Counted from the stretch's first letter, positions 34,879 through 44,353 are shown. The stretch: DNA of 64,000 nucleotides from Chloroflexales bacterium ZM16-3 (GCA_004138175.2 RYFE02000001.1:124001-188000); one strand, 5' to 3'. A program made the numbers and translations. Notes: a model not told the origin generated them from the sequence alone.

Positions 34879-37434
34879 ATGATCCTGCGCAACCCACAAA
34901 TGATCTGGCTGCTGCTGCTGCTCCCCACCTTCGCCCTGCTCTGGCGCTGGCGCGGGGTGCGTGTGTCCCTGTCGGCCCTGCTGCTGCGCCTGGGCGCGGT
35001 GGCGGCCCTGGTGCTGGCGCTGGCCGACCCGTCGCTGGGCGCTGAGCCGCCGCCTGTCGGCCCGCTGGTGATCCTGGTCGATCAGTCTGACAGCTTGAGT
35101 GTCGCCGGGCGGGCCGCCCTGCTCGCCGAGGCTGAGCGCCTCGCCTCCGAGGCCAGCCCGCACGCCCGCCTGCTCACCTTCGGGGCCAATGTAGTCGCCG
35201 ATGACCCGGCCCAGGCACCTGACCCGGCTGGCAGCGACGTGGCCGCCGCCCTGCGCGCCGCCCGCGCCCTGCTGCCCGGCGGCGGCCGTGTGGTGCTGCT
35301 CTCCGATGGTGTGCAGACAACGGGCGACGCCCTGGCTGAGGCGCGGCTCGCCGCCGAGGCCGGGATCAGCATCGACGTGGGCACCGCCGATGTCGCCACA
35401 CTCCCCGATGCCGCCATCACCTCCGTGACCGCGCCGCGCCTCCTGCGGGCTGGCGAGGAGTTTCCGATCACCATTGGGGTGCGCTATGACCCCGGCTCCG
35501 GCGGGCTGGCTGGAGACCTGTCCGCGCGCCTGCGCCTGTGGAACGGCGCGGAGCTTCTCGGCGATCAGCAAATTTCCCTTAGCCCCGGCGACGATAGCTT
35601 CACCTTCCGCCATGTTGCTGGCGACCCTGGCGTGCTCCAGCTGCGGGCCGAGCTAACGGTGCCGACGGGCGACACCTTCGTGGCCAATAATGGTGGCGGG
35701 GCCACCGCCATCGTCGTCCCGCCGCCAAATATCCTGCTGGTGACGGGCCGACCCGGAGATGGCGTGGATCTGGCGGCGGCCCTGAATCGTCAGGGCGTGC
35801 AGACCAGTCAGATCGACGCCGTGCGCCTGCCCTCGCGACTCTCGGAGCTATCTCCCTACGACGGCATGGTGCTGATCGATGTGCCGGCGGCCTCGCTCTC
35901 GCTCGATCAGATGGCGGGCGTGCGCGAGTTTGTGCGCAGCGAGGGCCGTGGCCTGGTGGCAACTGGCGGGCGCAACTCCTTCACCCTGGGCTCCTACAAG
36001 GGCACCCCGCTGGAGGACGTGCTGCCCGTGACGATGGAGCCGCCGCCGCGCCCCCAGCGCACCAATATTGCTCTGCTGCTGATTGTGGATCGCTCGGCTA
36101 GCATGACCGCAGCCCTCGGTGTGAGCAAGCTCGACATGGCCAAGGAGGCCGCCCAGCTCGCCACCGATAGTCTCCAGGCCGATGATCGCATCGGCATCCT
36201 GGGATTCGATACGGGGACGCTCTGGGTGGTGCCCTTCCAGCAGATCGGGGCTGGGCTCAGCGTGGCCCAGATTCAGGAGCAGATCGCTAACCTGCCCAGC
36301 GGCGGCGGCACCGACATCGAACGCGCCCTAGACACCGGCCTGCCCGCCCTGGCCCAGCAGCCATCCGAGGTGCGCCACGCCGTGCTGCTCACCGATGGGC
36401 GCTCTTATAGCAACAACTTCGGCAGCTACCAGCAGCTCGTCGAGACGGCCCGCGCCCAGCAGATCACCCTCTCCACCATTGCCATCGGCGCGGACTCCGA
36501 CACCGCCCTGCTCGACCAGCTGGCCCAGTGGGGCGGCGGCCGCTACTACTACGCCGGCAGGCCCGAGGATATCCCCCGGCTGACTCTGCTGGAGAGCGAG
36601 ATCGCCCGCGCCGACCCGGTGGTCGAGGAGCCGCTGCGGGCCAGCCTCGCCGAGGTCCACCCGATTATGCGTGACTTCGCGCCGGCCGACCTGCCCGAGC
36701 TCGGCGGCTACGTGGCCGTCACCGAGCGCGACAGCGCCGATGTGGTGCTGCGCTCGCCCGAGGGCGACCCGCTGCTGGCCGCATGGCAGTACGGCCTGGG
36801 TCGAGCGGTGGCCTGGCTGCCCGGCGTCAGTGCCCCATGGGCTAGCCAGTGGCCAGCCTGGGATGGCTATGATCGCTTCTGGGCGCAGCTGGTGCGCTAT
36901 ACGCTGCCCGACCAGGATAGCGGCCCGCTTCAGGTGCGACTCGTACAGCAGCCCGGCGGTGCCCGCCTGATGGTGGATGCCATCCAGGCCGGTGGCAACC
37001 CGCTGAACCTGGCGACAGTCAACGCTCGCATCACTCTGCCAGACGGGACGGCGCGTGGCTTCGATGTGCGCCAGACGGCGCCCGGTCGCTACACCCAGGA
37101 TCTCAGCCTGCCCGCTTCAGGCCCCTACGTGATCTCGGTGGTGCTCCAGCAGAATGGGCAGCGCCAGCAGCGCGATGTGGGTTATGTGCAGCCGGTGCCC
37201 GCCGAGTACCTGCCCTCCGCCGACGATGGCCGCCCGCAGGGCGCGGCGCTGCTCCGGGCTATCGCTGATGCGACCGGCGGCAGCGCGCTTGATCAGATCG
37301 CCGTGTCGGCTGATGCGCCCGCCGAGGATGCGCCCGCCGCGCCCGCCACAGACCTCTGGCCCTGGCTGATCGGACTGGCGCTTGGCCTGTGGGTGCTAGA
37401 GGTCGCGGTGCGGCGCGGGTTGTTTATACGATAA
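34879..37434 (+). CDS. Large membrane protein with two VWA domains and an amidotransferase-like domain
   Basis: 851 residues. Two N-terminal spans (about 8-24 and 31-53) are followed by a first VWA domain with a degenerate MIDAS (VDQSDS, about 63). Then come a class I glutamine-amidotransferase-like domain (NILLVTGRPGDG...GRGLVATGGRNSF, about 285-390) and a second VWA with intact MIDAS (IVDRSASM, about 402). A C-terminal span ends the protein. The gene starts 3 nt after the BatA-like gene. Proteins of this layout accompany BatA/DUF58 sets, and a role in envelope protein complexes is inferred. No catalytic Cys is visible in the amidotransferase-like part, so it probably binds rather than hydrolyses. 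Confidence 0.8.
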   Translation: MILRNPQMIWLLLLLPTFALLWRWRGVRVSLSALLLRLGAVAALVLALADPSLGAEPPPVGPLVILVDQSDSLSVAGRAALLAEAERLASEASPHARLLTFGANVVADDPAQAPDPAGSDVAAALRAARALLPGGGRVVLLSDGVQTTGDALAEARLAAEAGISIDVGTADVATLPDAAITSVTAPRLLRAGEEFPITIGVRYDPGSGGLAGDLSARLRLWNGAELLGDQQISLSPGDDSFTFRHVAGDPGVLQLRAELTVPTGDTFVANNGGGATAIVVPPPNILLVTGRPGDGVDLAAALNRQGVQTSQIDAVRLPSRLSELSPYDGMVLIDVPAASLSLDQMAGVREFVRSEGRGLVATGGRNSFTLGSYKGTPLEDVLPVTMEPPPRPQRTNIALLLIVDRSASMTAALGVSKLDMAKEAAQLATDSLQADDRIGILGFDTGTLWVVPFQQIGAGLSVAQIQEQIANLPSGGGTDIERALDTGLPALAQQPSEVRHAVLLTDGRSYSNNFGSYQQLVETARAQQITLSTIAIGADSDTALLDQLAQWGGGRYYYAGRPEDIPRLTLLESEIARADPVVEEPLRASLAEVHPIMRDFAPADLPELGGYVAVTERDSADVVLRSPEGDPLLAAWQYGLGRAVAWLPGVSAPWASQWPAWDGYDRFWAQLVRYTLPDQDSGPLQVRLVQQPGGARLMVDAIQAGGNPLNLATVNARITLPDGTARGFDVRQTAPGRYTQDLSLPASGPYVISVVLQQNGQRQQRDVGYVQPVPAEYLPSADDGRPQGAALLRAIADATGGSALDQIAVSADAPAEDAPAAPATDLWPWLIGLALGLWVLEVAVRRGLFIR

Positions 37435-37500
37435 AGGCGCGAGCAATTTCGCCGCTGCTATCTTGATGTGGCGTAGCGACGCCGCAGCTCTGGAGGCACG

Positions 37501-38562
37501 ATGCTATCCGCTAGAATCGACGCCCTCGCGCTCACGGCGATCAACGAGCGGATCTTCCCCGGCTGTGTGGTGCTCGCCCAGCGTGGCGGGCGTGTCGTGC
37601 ATCACGCGGCCTATGGCAGTACCATGTACGGCGACCCCGGCTCGCGGCCGGTGGCTCGCGACACGATCTACGACATCGCCTCGCTGACCAAGCCCATTAC
37701 GGCGACGGCGGCGCTGGCCCTGATGGATGCCGGGCAGATCGGGCTGGACGACCCGGCGGCTCGCTACCTTCCCGCTATGCGTGCCTCTGGGGTGACGCTG
37801 CGCCACCTGCTGACCCACAGCTCCGGCCTGGACATTCGACTCTCGGCCCTGCGCGAGCGCGGCGCAGAGGCGATCCGCGAGGCCGCCTATGATCTGGTGC
37901 CGATCCGTCCGCCCGGCAGCTACACGATGTACGCCAACATCAGCACGCTGTTGCTGGGCGATGTGGTGGCTGCGGCCTTCGGCGCGCCGCTGGATGTGGC
38001 TGTGGGCGAGCTGGTGATCGGCCCGCTAGGCATGGCCGACACTGGCTACCGCCCGTCCGAGGGGCTGCGATCACGGATCGCCCCCAGCGAGTGGGATGAG
38101 GAGTGGCGCGGCGGGCTGGTTCACGGGGTCGCCCACGACGAGAGCGCCTATGCGCTGGGCGGGGTGGCTGGCCACGCCGGGCTGTTCAGCACCGCTGCCG
38201 ACATGGGCCGCTTTGTCGCCATGTGGCTCCAGGGCGGGGCATGGGGTGGCCGCCAGATCCTGCGCGAGTCGACCGTCGCTCTGGCATGGCGCGACCACAC
38301 CGGGCATATGGCGACCCCCAGCGGCCTACCGCTGCGCAGCGGGCTGGGCTGGGCGCGTGACCGATCCAACTACATGGGCGCGGCCCCCGAGGGTACGCTT
38401 GGCCACACCGGCTTCACCGGCACAGCCATCGTTATGCTGCCCGGCCAGCAGGCATCCCTGGTGGTGCTCACCAACCGCACCTACCCCCGGCGCACCCCGC
38501 CGCCCTACCCGCACCATGCCGTCATCGCCGCGATGGTGACGGCGCTGGTCGGGGAGGGATGA
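37501..38562 (+). CDS. Beta-lactamase-fold serine hydrolase (class C / esterase family)
   Basis: 353 residues. The SxxK motif SLTK is at 61-64, YxN (YAN) at about 144 and HTG at about 302, the three motifs of penicillin-binding-protein/class C beta-lactamase folds. GLDDPAARYLPAMRASGVTLRHLLTHSSGL is characteristic of the family's esterase/D-aminopeptidase branch. No signal peptide is visible, so it is predicted cytoplasmic. The substrate is unknown; esterase or peptidase is more likely than antibiotic resistance. It starts 66 nt after the VWA gene. Confidence 0.87.
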   Translation: MLSARIDALALTAINERIFPGCVVLAQRGGRVVHHAAYGSTMYGDPGSRPVARDTIYDIASLTKPITATAALALMDAGQIGLDDPAARYLPAMRASGVTLRHLLTHSSGLDIRLSALRERGAEAIREAAYDLVPIRPPGSYTMYANISTLLLGDVVAAAFGAPLDVAVGELVIGPLGMADTGYRPSEGLRSRIAPSEWDEEWRGGLVHGVAHDESAYALGGVAGHAGLFSTAADMGRFVAMWLQGGAWGGRQILRESTVALAWRDHTGHMATPSGLPLRSGLGWARDRSNYMGAAPEGTLGHTGFTGTAIVMLPGQQASLVVLTNRTYPRRTPPPYPHHAVIAAMVTALVGEG

Positions 38563-38573
38563 TAAGAATGATC

Positions 38574-38751
38574 GCAATAGCGCAAAACTCGCCCGGTGTG
38601 GCGTCGCCCGGCGGCTGAAGCCGCGGGCTCCTAGCGACGAAGGCCGCCTGCGCGGCCTCGGCCAGCCCGCGAAGGCGGGCTTCGCAGACCGTAGCCCGCC
38701 CGTTTACGGGCCGTGCCCGCGAGGGTGACAGCGTTCCTTTTGCGGTACTGC
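38574..38751. repeat. MITE-like element, copy 2
   Basis: The ends GCAATAGCGCAAAA and the complement of GCAGTACCGCAAAAGG are inverted. The interior shares GTCGCCCGGCGGCTGAAGCC and CCCGCCCGTTTACGGGCC with copy 3 (47744-47923), but the roughly 50-bp core between them is in the opposite orientation. It fills the gap between two convergent genes. Confidence 0.8.
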
Positions 38752-38754
38752 GAA

Positions 38755-40698
38755 TCATCCCTTCCCGACTAGCGTTGTGAAGGCGTGAACGACCTGTGGG
38801 TCGAACAGCTTGCCCGCGTGCTCCTGGAGGTAGCCGAGCGCTCGCTCTGTGTCCCAAGCCTCGCGGTAGGGCCGGTCATTCGTCAGCGCGTCCCAGACAT
38901 CCACCACGGCGAAGATGCGGGCGGCGAAGGGGATATCCTCGCCGCGCAGCCCTGCCGGGTAGCCGCTGCCGTCCCAGCGCTCGTGGTGCGCCAGGGGAAT
39001 GTCTAGGGCCGGGCTGAGGTAGGCGATCGGCGCCAGGATGTGGTAGGCGTCGGTGGGGTGGCGCTGGATCACGGCGCGCTCCTCATCGGTGAGCGGGCCG
39101 GTCTTATTGAGGATCGCGTCCGGCACGCCCATCTTGCCGATGTCGTGGAGCAGGGCACCGCGCCGCAGGTGCTCGATCTCTGGCGCAGGGACGCCGATCT
39201 GCCGCGCCAGGGCAACGGTGAGCTCGGCCACGCGTCGGCTGTGATCCTCAGTCTCGCGGTCGCGCAGATCAAGGGCGCGCGCCCAGCCAGCGATCGTCGC
39301 GTCATATGCCTCGCGCAGGGCGATGTTTGCCTGCTCCAGGCGCTCGCTCCACTGCGCCCGGCGCAGGGCGCTCGCCCCGACCTCAGCGAGAGATGTCAGC
39401 AGCCGCCGGTCGCTCGGGCTAAACGCCTCCCCTCGACCGACCCAGAGCACCCCGATGTGCTGCTGGTGGACCGAGAGCACGATGCTGGTGATCATAACGT
39501 CTTTGGTATTGAGTATAGCCGGAGCCGTGTCGTCAGAAGGATCGCTGTGTGACAGACACAGCTCTAGCGCCGCAGCCTGGTCGGCCTGATCGCCAAGCTT
39601 CGCCCACGCCCCGCGCGCGCAGACGATCTGAACTCCCCCGCTCTGCTCGTCGCAGAGCAGCAGGACAAGATGCGGCACCAGCAGCCGTGTGCTGATCTGG
39701 TCGGTGAGGGTTGTAGCGAGATCGACGCTGTTGGTTGTGCTCCGAAGGGCGCTGGTGAACTCCACCAGCACCTGCTGCTCGCGCTCGTGCTGGAGCCGGT
39801 CGCTCGCATCGCGCACAATCGCCGTCGTGATCTGCTGGTGGTCGGTGTGGGTCGTGGTCAGCGAGATCTCAACCGGGATTGTCGCCCCGTCGCTCCGGCG
39901 GGCGGTGAGAATCGGTGGGTTTTTGTGGCGGCGGGCTGTGATCCCTGATTGTATGAACTCGCGGATATGGATGTTGTGTCGTGATCGTGACGACTCCGGA
40001 ATCAGCATCTCAAGCGGCTGCCCGATCAGCTGCACGGCCGGGTAGCCGAACAGCTCCTCTGCGGCAGTGTTTACCAGGGTGATCTGCTGGTTGCTGTTGA
40101 TCTGGATGATGCCGTCCATCGCAGCGGCGACCATCGCCGCTAGGTGGCTCGCGCGTTTGGCGTCCGGGGTCACATCCTGGATTATGGCGTAGCGGAGCGA
40201 CGGGCCGACCCAGGGGATCGGCTTGACGGTGACCTCGATATTGCGTAGCTCGCCCCCCGCTCGTCGCACTTGCTGACGCGTGGGGTTGCCCATGGGCGTG
40301 TCGTAGTCGCGGATTGTCGGCGGGAGATCGAGATCGATAATATTGCGACCGCGCAGCTCATCGCGCGTTTGGCCGTAATGCTGCGCCGCCATCGTATTCA
40401 CATCGAGGATCATCCCGTCGTGTACGCGGAAGAGCACCAGGGCCGAGGGGCTCTCGTCGAAGAGCGCGCGCATGTTCAGGGTCGGATTGGGCACCGATGG
40501 GCCGAGTCCATCGCCCGGCTGGCTAGGGATCTTTCGGAGGAGTTGGCTTGCCGCCGCGCCGATCAGCAGTCCGCCGAGGCCAAGGGCCGCGCCGATCAGC
40601 AGACCCTCGGGTAAATCTACGTTGGTAAGCAGGTAGACCTCGCCCAGGAGCCAGATCACACTGCCGATTATGAAGGTGATGCGAAAAGCGGAAGTCAT
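38755..40698 (-). CDS. PAS-PAS-GAF-HD-GYP sensor phosphodiesterase
   Basis: 647 residues. Two N-terminal membrane spans (about 7-25, 31-50) are followed by two PAS domains (about 72-185 and 190-300) and a GAF domain (about 315-450). A C-terminal HD-GYP domain (about 460-645) has HDIGKMG, the GYP motif in HHERWDGSGYPAGL, and ARIFAVVDVWDALT. HD-GYP proteins hydrolyse c-di-GMP to pGpG or GMP, so this is a membrane sensor that would lower c-di-GMP. The metal ligands appear intact. RBS AAAGAGG precedes the ATG. It is divergent from mgtE. Confidence 0.92.
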   Translation of the reverse strand: MTSAFRITFIIGSVIWLLGEVYLLTNVDLPEGLLIGAALGLGGLLIGAAASQLLRKIPSQPGDGLGPSVPNPTLNMRALFDESPSALVLFRVHDGMILDVNTMAAQHYGQTRDELRGRNIIDLDLPPTIRDYDTPMGNPTRQQVRRAGGELRNIEVTVKPIPWVGPSLRYAIIQDVTPDAKRASHLAAMVAAAMDGIIQINSNQQITLVNTAAEELFGYPAVQLIGQPLEMLIPESSRSRHNIHIREFIQSGITARRHKNPPILTARRSDGATIPVEISLTTTHTDHQQITTAIVRDASDRLQHEREQQVLVEFTSALRSTTNSVDLATTLTDQISTRLLVPHLVLLLCDEQSGGVQIVCARGAWAKLGDQADQAAALELCLSHSDPSDDTAPAILNTKDVMITSIVLSVHQQHIGVLWVGRGEAFSPSDRRLLTSLAEVGASALRRAQWSERLEQANIALREAYDATIAGWARALDLRDRETEDHSRRVAELTVALARQIGVPAPEIEHLRRGALLHDIGKMGVPDAILNKTGPLTDEERAVIQRHPTDAYHILAPIAYLSPALDIPLAHHERWDGSGYPAGLRGEDIPFAARIFAVVDVWDALTNDRPYREAWDTERALGYLQEHAGKLFDPQVVHAFTTLVGKG

Positions 40699-40834
40699 AG
40701 CAGTGCCTCTTTATGAGGTATCCGCTCATACTAACGATATCATAACCCTTTGTCTCAACTGCGTGCGGATGATCATTCTCACCGCTCGTGCTACCATAGC
40801 GCGGGAGATCGCCGATGTCCGAGGGGGAAGAGCG

Positions 40835-42220
40835 ATGATCCGACTGACCAGTGAGATTGAGCAGGGTCTGCGGGCGCTGCTGGATGGCGGCGACCCGGCG
40901 GTTATCGCCGAGCGGGTGCGCAGCCTTCCGGCCGACCAGATCGCTGATCTGATGGCCGCGCTGCACCCGGCCGATAGCGCCGATGTGCTTGAGGAGCTGC
41001 CCAGCGAGCAGCAGCGCGAGGTGATCGATGAGCTTGAGCCTGATGACGCCGCCGAGGTGCTGTCCTACCTCGATGTGGAGGACGCCGCCGAGATGGTGGC
41101 GGATCTGCCCGCCGATCAGCTGGCCGACATCCTCGACGAGATGGAGCCTGATGACGCCGCCGATATTCTGGCTGAGCTGAGCGACGCGCAGGCCAGCGCG
41201 GCCCTGGCCGATATGGAGGCCCCCGCCGATGTGCGGGCGCTGCTCGACTACGAGGAGGAGAGCGCCGGTAGCCTGATGACCCAGCACGTCATCACGCTGC
41301 GGGCGACGGCCACGGTTGGCCAGGCGCTCAGCCTGCTGCGCCAGCTCCAGCTCGACGAGGAGATCGCCTACTACCTGTTCGTCACCGATGAGGCGGGGCG
41401 GCTGGTGGGCGTGGTCAGCCTGCGCCAGCTCGTCACGGCTGAGCTGAGCACGCTGATCGCTGCGATTATGAAGCCGGATGTGATCAGCGTGGCGGTCGAT
41501 GTGGATCAGGAGGAGGCCGCGCGCACCCTGGCCCGCTACAGCCTGCCGGTGCTGCCCACTGTCGACGCCGAGGGCCGCCTGGTGGGCGTGATCACCGCCG
41601 ACGATGTGATCGATGTGATTCAAGAGGAGGCCACTGAGGATATCTATCGGCTGGGCGGTCTCGACTCTGAGGAGACGGTGGACCAGTCGGTGCTGACCAC
41701 CTCGCGGCAGCGGCTCACCTGGCTGCTGGTGAACCTGCCCACGGCGATATTGGCGAGCTGGGTGGTCAGTATCTTCGAGGGCACTGTGCAGCGGGTGGCC
41801 GTGCTGGCTGTGTTCATGCCGATCATCGCCGGCATGGGCGGCAACGCGGGCATCCAGACCCTGACCCTGATCGTGCGCAGCATCGCCCTGGGCGAGATCA
41901 GCCTGCGCGATGGCTGGCGCACCCTGGGCCGCGAGCTGGTGGTTGGCCTGATCAACGGGGTCTGCTTCGGGGTGGTGGTGGGGCTGCTGGGGCTGATCTG
42001 GCAGGGGATGCCCATCCTCGGTCTGGTGGCGGGGGTGGCCATGCTGGCGAACATGATCGCGGCGGCGGCGGCCGGCACGATCGTGCCGCTGGTGCTGCGC
42101 CGCATCGGCGCGGACCCGGCCCTGGCCTCGGGCGTGATCGTCACCACCTTCACGGATGTCACCGGCTACTTCAGCTTCCTGGGGCTGGCGACGTTGCTGA
42201 TCGCCTATTTTGTGCGGTGA
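40835..42220 (+). CDS. mgtE: Magnesium transporter MgtE
   Basis: 461 residues in the MgtE order: an N-terminal acidic helical domain (LHPADSADVLEELPSEQQ..., repeated DDAAEVLSYL units, about 1-135), a CBS pair (about 140-260), and a C-terminal channel of five spans with PIIAGMGGNAGIQTLTLIVR. MgtE is a dimeric Mg2+ channel whose cytoplasmic domains close it at high internal Mg2+. The start at 40835 was chosen for GAGGGGGAAG upstream; the longer frame from 40670 crosses the divergent promoter region. A magnesium supply role would suit a chlorophyll producer, but that is inference. Confidence 0.95.
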   Translation: MIRLTSEIEQGLRALLDGGDPAVIAERVRSLPADQIADLMAALHPADSADVLEELPSEQQREVIDELEPDDAAEVLSYLDVEDAAEMVADLPADQLADILDEMEPDDAADILAELSDAQASAALADMEAPADVRALLDYEEESAGSLMTQHVITLRATATVGQALSLLRQLQLDEEIAYYLFVTDEAGRLVGVVSLRQLVTAELSTLIAAIMKPDVISVAVDVDQEEAARTLARYSLPVLPTVDAEGRLVGVITADDVIDVIQEEATEDIYRLGGLDSEETVDQSVLTTSRQRLTWLLVNLPTAILASWVVSIFEGTVQRVAVLAVFMPIIAGMGGNAGIQTLTLIVRSIALGEISLRDGWRTLGRELVVGLINGVCFGVVVGLLGLIWQGMPILGLVAGVAMLANMIAAAAAGTIVPLVLRRIGADPALASGVIVTTFTDVTGYFSFLGLATLLIAYFVR

Positions 42221-42221
42221 G

Positions 42222-42256
42222 GTGGGGCTTGGGGGTTGGGGGTTGGGGGTTGGGGG
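42222..42256. repeat. Heptad array (unit GGGGGTT), single arm
   Basis: About four GGGGGTT/GGGGCTT units start 2 nt after the mgtE stop. No complementary arm is present, so it is a direct repeat only. Its G-runs could form a quadruplex. Confidence 0.7.
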
Positions 42257-42268
42257 CGGCCTACATAC

Positions 42269-42308
42269 AAAGTGCGGGGGATGTCTGTGAAGACATCCCC
42301 CGCACTTT
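42269..42308 (-). terminator. Terminator of the tRNA-Ala transcript
   Basis: Perfect 17-bp arms (AAAGTGCGGGGGATGTC) with a 6-nt loop lie 5 nt after the 3' end of the distal tRNA. It could also stop mgtE transcription from the other side. Confidence 0.75.
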
Positions 42309-42312
42309 CTTC

Positions 42313-42388
42313 TGGTGGAGCTTAGGGGGTTCGAACCCCTGACCTCGACACTGCCAGTGTCGCGCTCTCCCAACTGAGCTAAAGCCCC
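42313..42388 (-). tRNA. tRNA-Ala (anticodon GGC)
   Basis: The 76-nt cloverleaf includes an encoded CCA. The acceptor GGGGCTT pairs with AAGCTCC including the G3-U70 pair that marks alanine tRNAs. The anticodon loop is CTGGCAG and the T-loop is TTCGAAC. All arms pair. Confidence 0.97.
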
Positions 42389-42395
42389 GTACGTT

Positions 42396-42471
42396 TGGTG
42401 GAGGTGAGGGGGCTCGAACCCCTGACCTCGACAGTGCGATTGTCGCGCTCTCCCAGCTGAGCTACACCCCC
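42396..42471 (-). tRNA. tRNA-Ala (anticodon CGC)
   Basis: A 76-nt cloverleaf with encoded CCA, acceptor GGGGGTG/CACCTCC with G3-U70, anticodon loop ATCGCAC and T-loop TTCGAGC. It is separated from the GGC tRNA by 7 nt and is very similar to it, probably by duplication. Confidence 0.97.
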
Positions 42472-42554
42472 GCACGCACCTGCGGAGTATAGCATGAGGT
42501 ATTGGGGCTGTCAAATTTTGGAGGGGGCGGTCATTTCAGGCCGCCCCCATGCGC

Positions 42555-43364
42555 TCACACGATCCGACCGCCGGGGAGTGGCGGGAAGACGGGCTCCTCC
42601 TTGGCAGCGAAGGCGGCGAGCCCGATCTTGTAGTCTTCCGAGGCTAGGGCCGCGCGGATGGCCGCCGTCTCATAGCGCAGGCCCTGCTCGATCGAGCTCT
42701 CGACGCCGACGTCGATAGCTGCCTTTGCGTAGGCGATCGCCAGCGGGCTGCGCCGGGCGATCTCCGAGGCCAGCTCGTAGGCTGCTGGCAGCAGATCATC
42801 AGTGCTTGTCACCCGGCTCACCAGGCCCCACTCCAGGGCCAGGTCGGCGCTGATGCGGCGGCCGGTGAAGATCATCTCTTTGGCGCGGGTGGGGCCGATC
42901 AGACGGGGCAGGCGCTGGGTGCCGCCGGCCCCAGGGATGATGCCGAGGCCCACCTCGGGCAGGCCGATCTCGGCGTGCTGGACGGCTATGCGAAAGTCGC
43001 AGGGCAGCGTGATCTCACAGCCGCCGCCCAGGGCTAGGCCGTTGATCGCCGCGATGGTGGGGATGGGCATGCGTGCCAGCTGGCTCGTGCAGTCGGTGAT
43101 CGCCCGGTTATGCGCCCAGCGCCCGGCCGCGTCTAGGGCCGCCCGCTCCTTCAGGTCGGCCCCAGTGCAGAATGCCCGCGACCCCGCGCCGGTCAGGATC
43201 AGCGCCCGGGCCTCGCGCATCGCCTCGACTTCCTCCAGGGCCGCCAGCAGTTCGGCGGAGAGCCGCACGCCTATCGCGTTCAGGCGCTCTGGTCGGCTCA
43301 GGGTGATCGTCGCGACTCCGTCCGTGATCGTCAGCGTAAGCTGCTCGTATACGTTCTTGTGCAT
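42555..43364 (-). CDS. Enoyl-CoA hydratase/isomerase family protein
   Basis: 269 residues of the crotonase fold. The oxyanion-hole region AINGLALGGGCEITLPCDF and the second catalytic loop LPEVGLGIIPGAGGTQRLPR (with the expected Glu) are present, and CTGADLKER follows the canonical CAGxDL position. It probably hydrates 2-enoyl-CoA esters in fatty acid or related acyl-CoA breakdown. The start at 43364 (MHKNVYEQL) has GAGAGAAAAG upstream. It lies 35 nt after the SDR gene on the same strand and is likely cotranscribed. Confidence 0.92.
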   Translation of the reverse strand: MHKNVYEQLTLTITDGVATITLSRPERLNAIGVRLSAELLAALEEVEAMREARALILTGAGSRAFCTGADLKERAALDAAGRWAHNRAITDCTSQLARMPIPTIAAINGLALGGGCEITLPCDFRIAVQHAEIGLPEVGLGIIPGAGGTQRLPRLIGPTRAKEMIFTGRRISADLALEWGLVSRVTSTDDLLPAAYELASEIARRSPLAIAYAKAAIDVGVESSIEQGLRYETAAIRAALASEDYKIGLAAFAAKEEPVFPPLPGGRIV

Positions 43365-43399
43365 TGGCTTTTCTCTCTTCGTTGATTGCAGATAGTGGA

Positions 43400-44353
43400 T
43401 CACCGGGCGGGTGTCATCGTCGCAGCGAAGTCGTAGGACACGCCGGTGAGCCGCTCGGAGACATCCCAGAGCCGCTGGGCGGTGGCCCCGTCGTAGGAGC
43501 GGGCGCTTGATCGCGCCTTGGCCGGGTAGCCGCGCCAGCCGCCGAAGTCCTTCGGGCCGATGTAGTCGCATCCATAGGCGTCGGGCGAGGTCGCGGCGTA
43601 GAGCGTGGGCAGGGCGCCCATCTCGGCGCTCTGGGCGAAAATCGTATTGGCAAAGCCCATAATCCGCTCGCCGATGGCTGACCCATCCATGCGCGGGCCG
43701 GTCTGCTGAAGGTTGGTGGAGGCATAGCCGGGGTGGCAGCCGAGGCTGATCGCGCTCGCCCCGGCGGCGACGAGGCGGCGGTGCAGCTCGTAGGCGAAGA
43801 GCAGGTTGGCCAGCTTGCTCTGGCTGTAGGCCCGCTGGCGGTCGTAGCCCCGTGCGCCATCCAGGTTCTCAAAGTCGATCACGCCGCTGCGGTGCAGGGC
43901 GCTGCTCACCGTCACCACCCGCGCGCCGGGGGTGGACAGGATGGCCGGCAGGAGCAGGCCGGTGAGCGCGAAGTGGCCCAGGTGGTTTGTGCCAAACTGC
44001 ATCTCGAAGCCGTCGGCCGTCCTACGGAGGGGCAGGGCCATCACCCCGGCGTTGTTGATCAGCAGCGGCAGCAGGTCGTGCCGGGCCAGGAATGCCTCGG
44101 CGAAGCGGCGCACGCTGGCGAGGTCGGCCAGGTCGAGGGCCATCACCTCGACGCTCGCCCCTGGGTGCGCTGTGCGGATGGCTGCGGCGGATGCGCTGGC
44201 CTTCTCCATGCTGCGGGCCGCGATGATCACGCGGGCGCCCTTGCCGGCCAGCACCTTCGCGGCCTCGAAGCCGATCCCGCTGTTGCCCCCGGTGACAATG
44301 GCAAGGTTGCCGCTCTGCTCGGGGATGCGATCTATCGTCCAGTTGTCAGTCAT
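43400..44353 (-). CDS. SDR-family oxidoreductase (retinol-dehydrogenase-like)
   Basis: 317 residues. Cofactor motif TGGNSGIGFEAAKVLA (about 21-36), NNAGVMALP, catalytic YxxxK as YSQSK and the Ser in VTVSSALH are intact. The length and CHPGYASTNLQ resemble the RDH/WWOX-like SDR branch, usually NADP-dependent. The substrate is unknown. It is upstream of enoyl-CoA hydratase; a joint lipid or acyl-CoA role is possible. RBS AGAGGAGC lies upstream of the ATG. Confidence 0.88.
   Translation of the reverse strand: MTDNWTIDRIPEQSGNLAIVTGGNSGIGFEAAKVLAGKGARVIIAARSMEKASASAAAIRTAHPGASVEVMALDLADLASVRRFAEAFLARHDLLPLLINNAGVMALPLRRTADGFEMQFGTNHLGHFALTGLLLPAILSTPGARVVTVSSALHRSGVIDFENLDGARGYDRQRAYSQSKLANLLFAYELHRRLVAAGASAISLGCHPGYASTNLQQTGPRMDGSAIGERIMGFANTIFAQSAEMGALPTLYAATSPDAYGCDYIGPKDFGGWRGYPAKARSSARSYDGATAQRLWDVSERLTGVSYDFAATMTPAR

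Noticed and set aside
40523-42514. Minus-strand 663-codon frame opposite mgtE and across the tRNA genes
   Set aside because: It runs through both tRNAs and the sensor gene; it is a shadow of mgtE codon bias.
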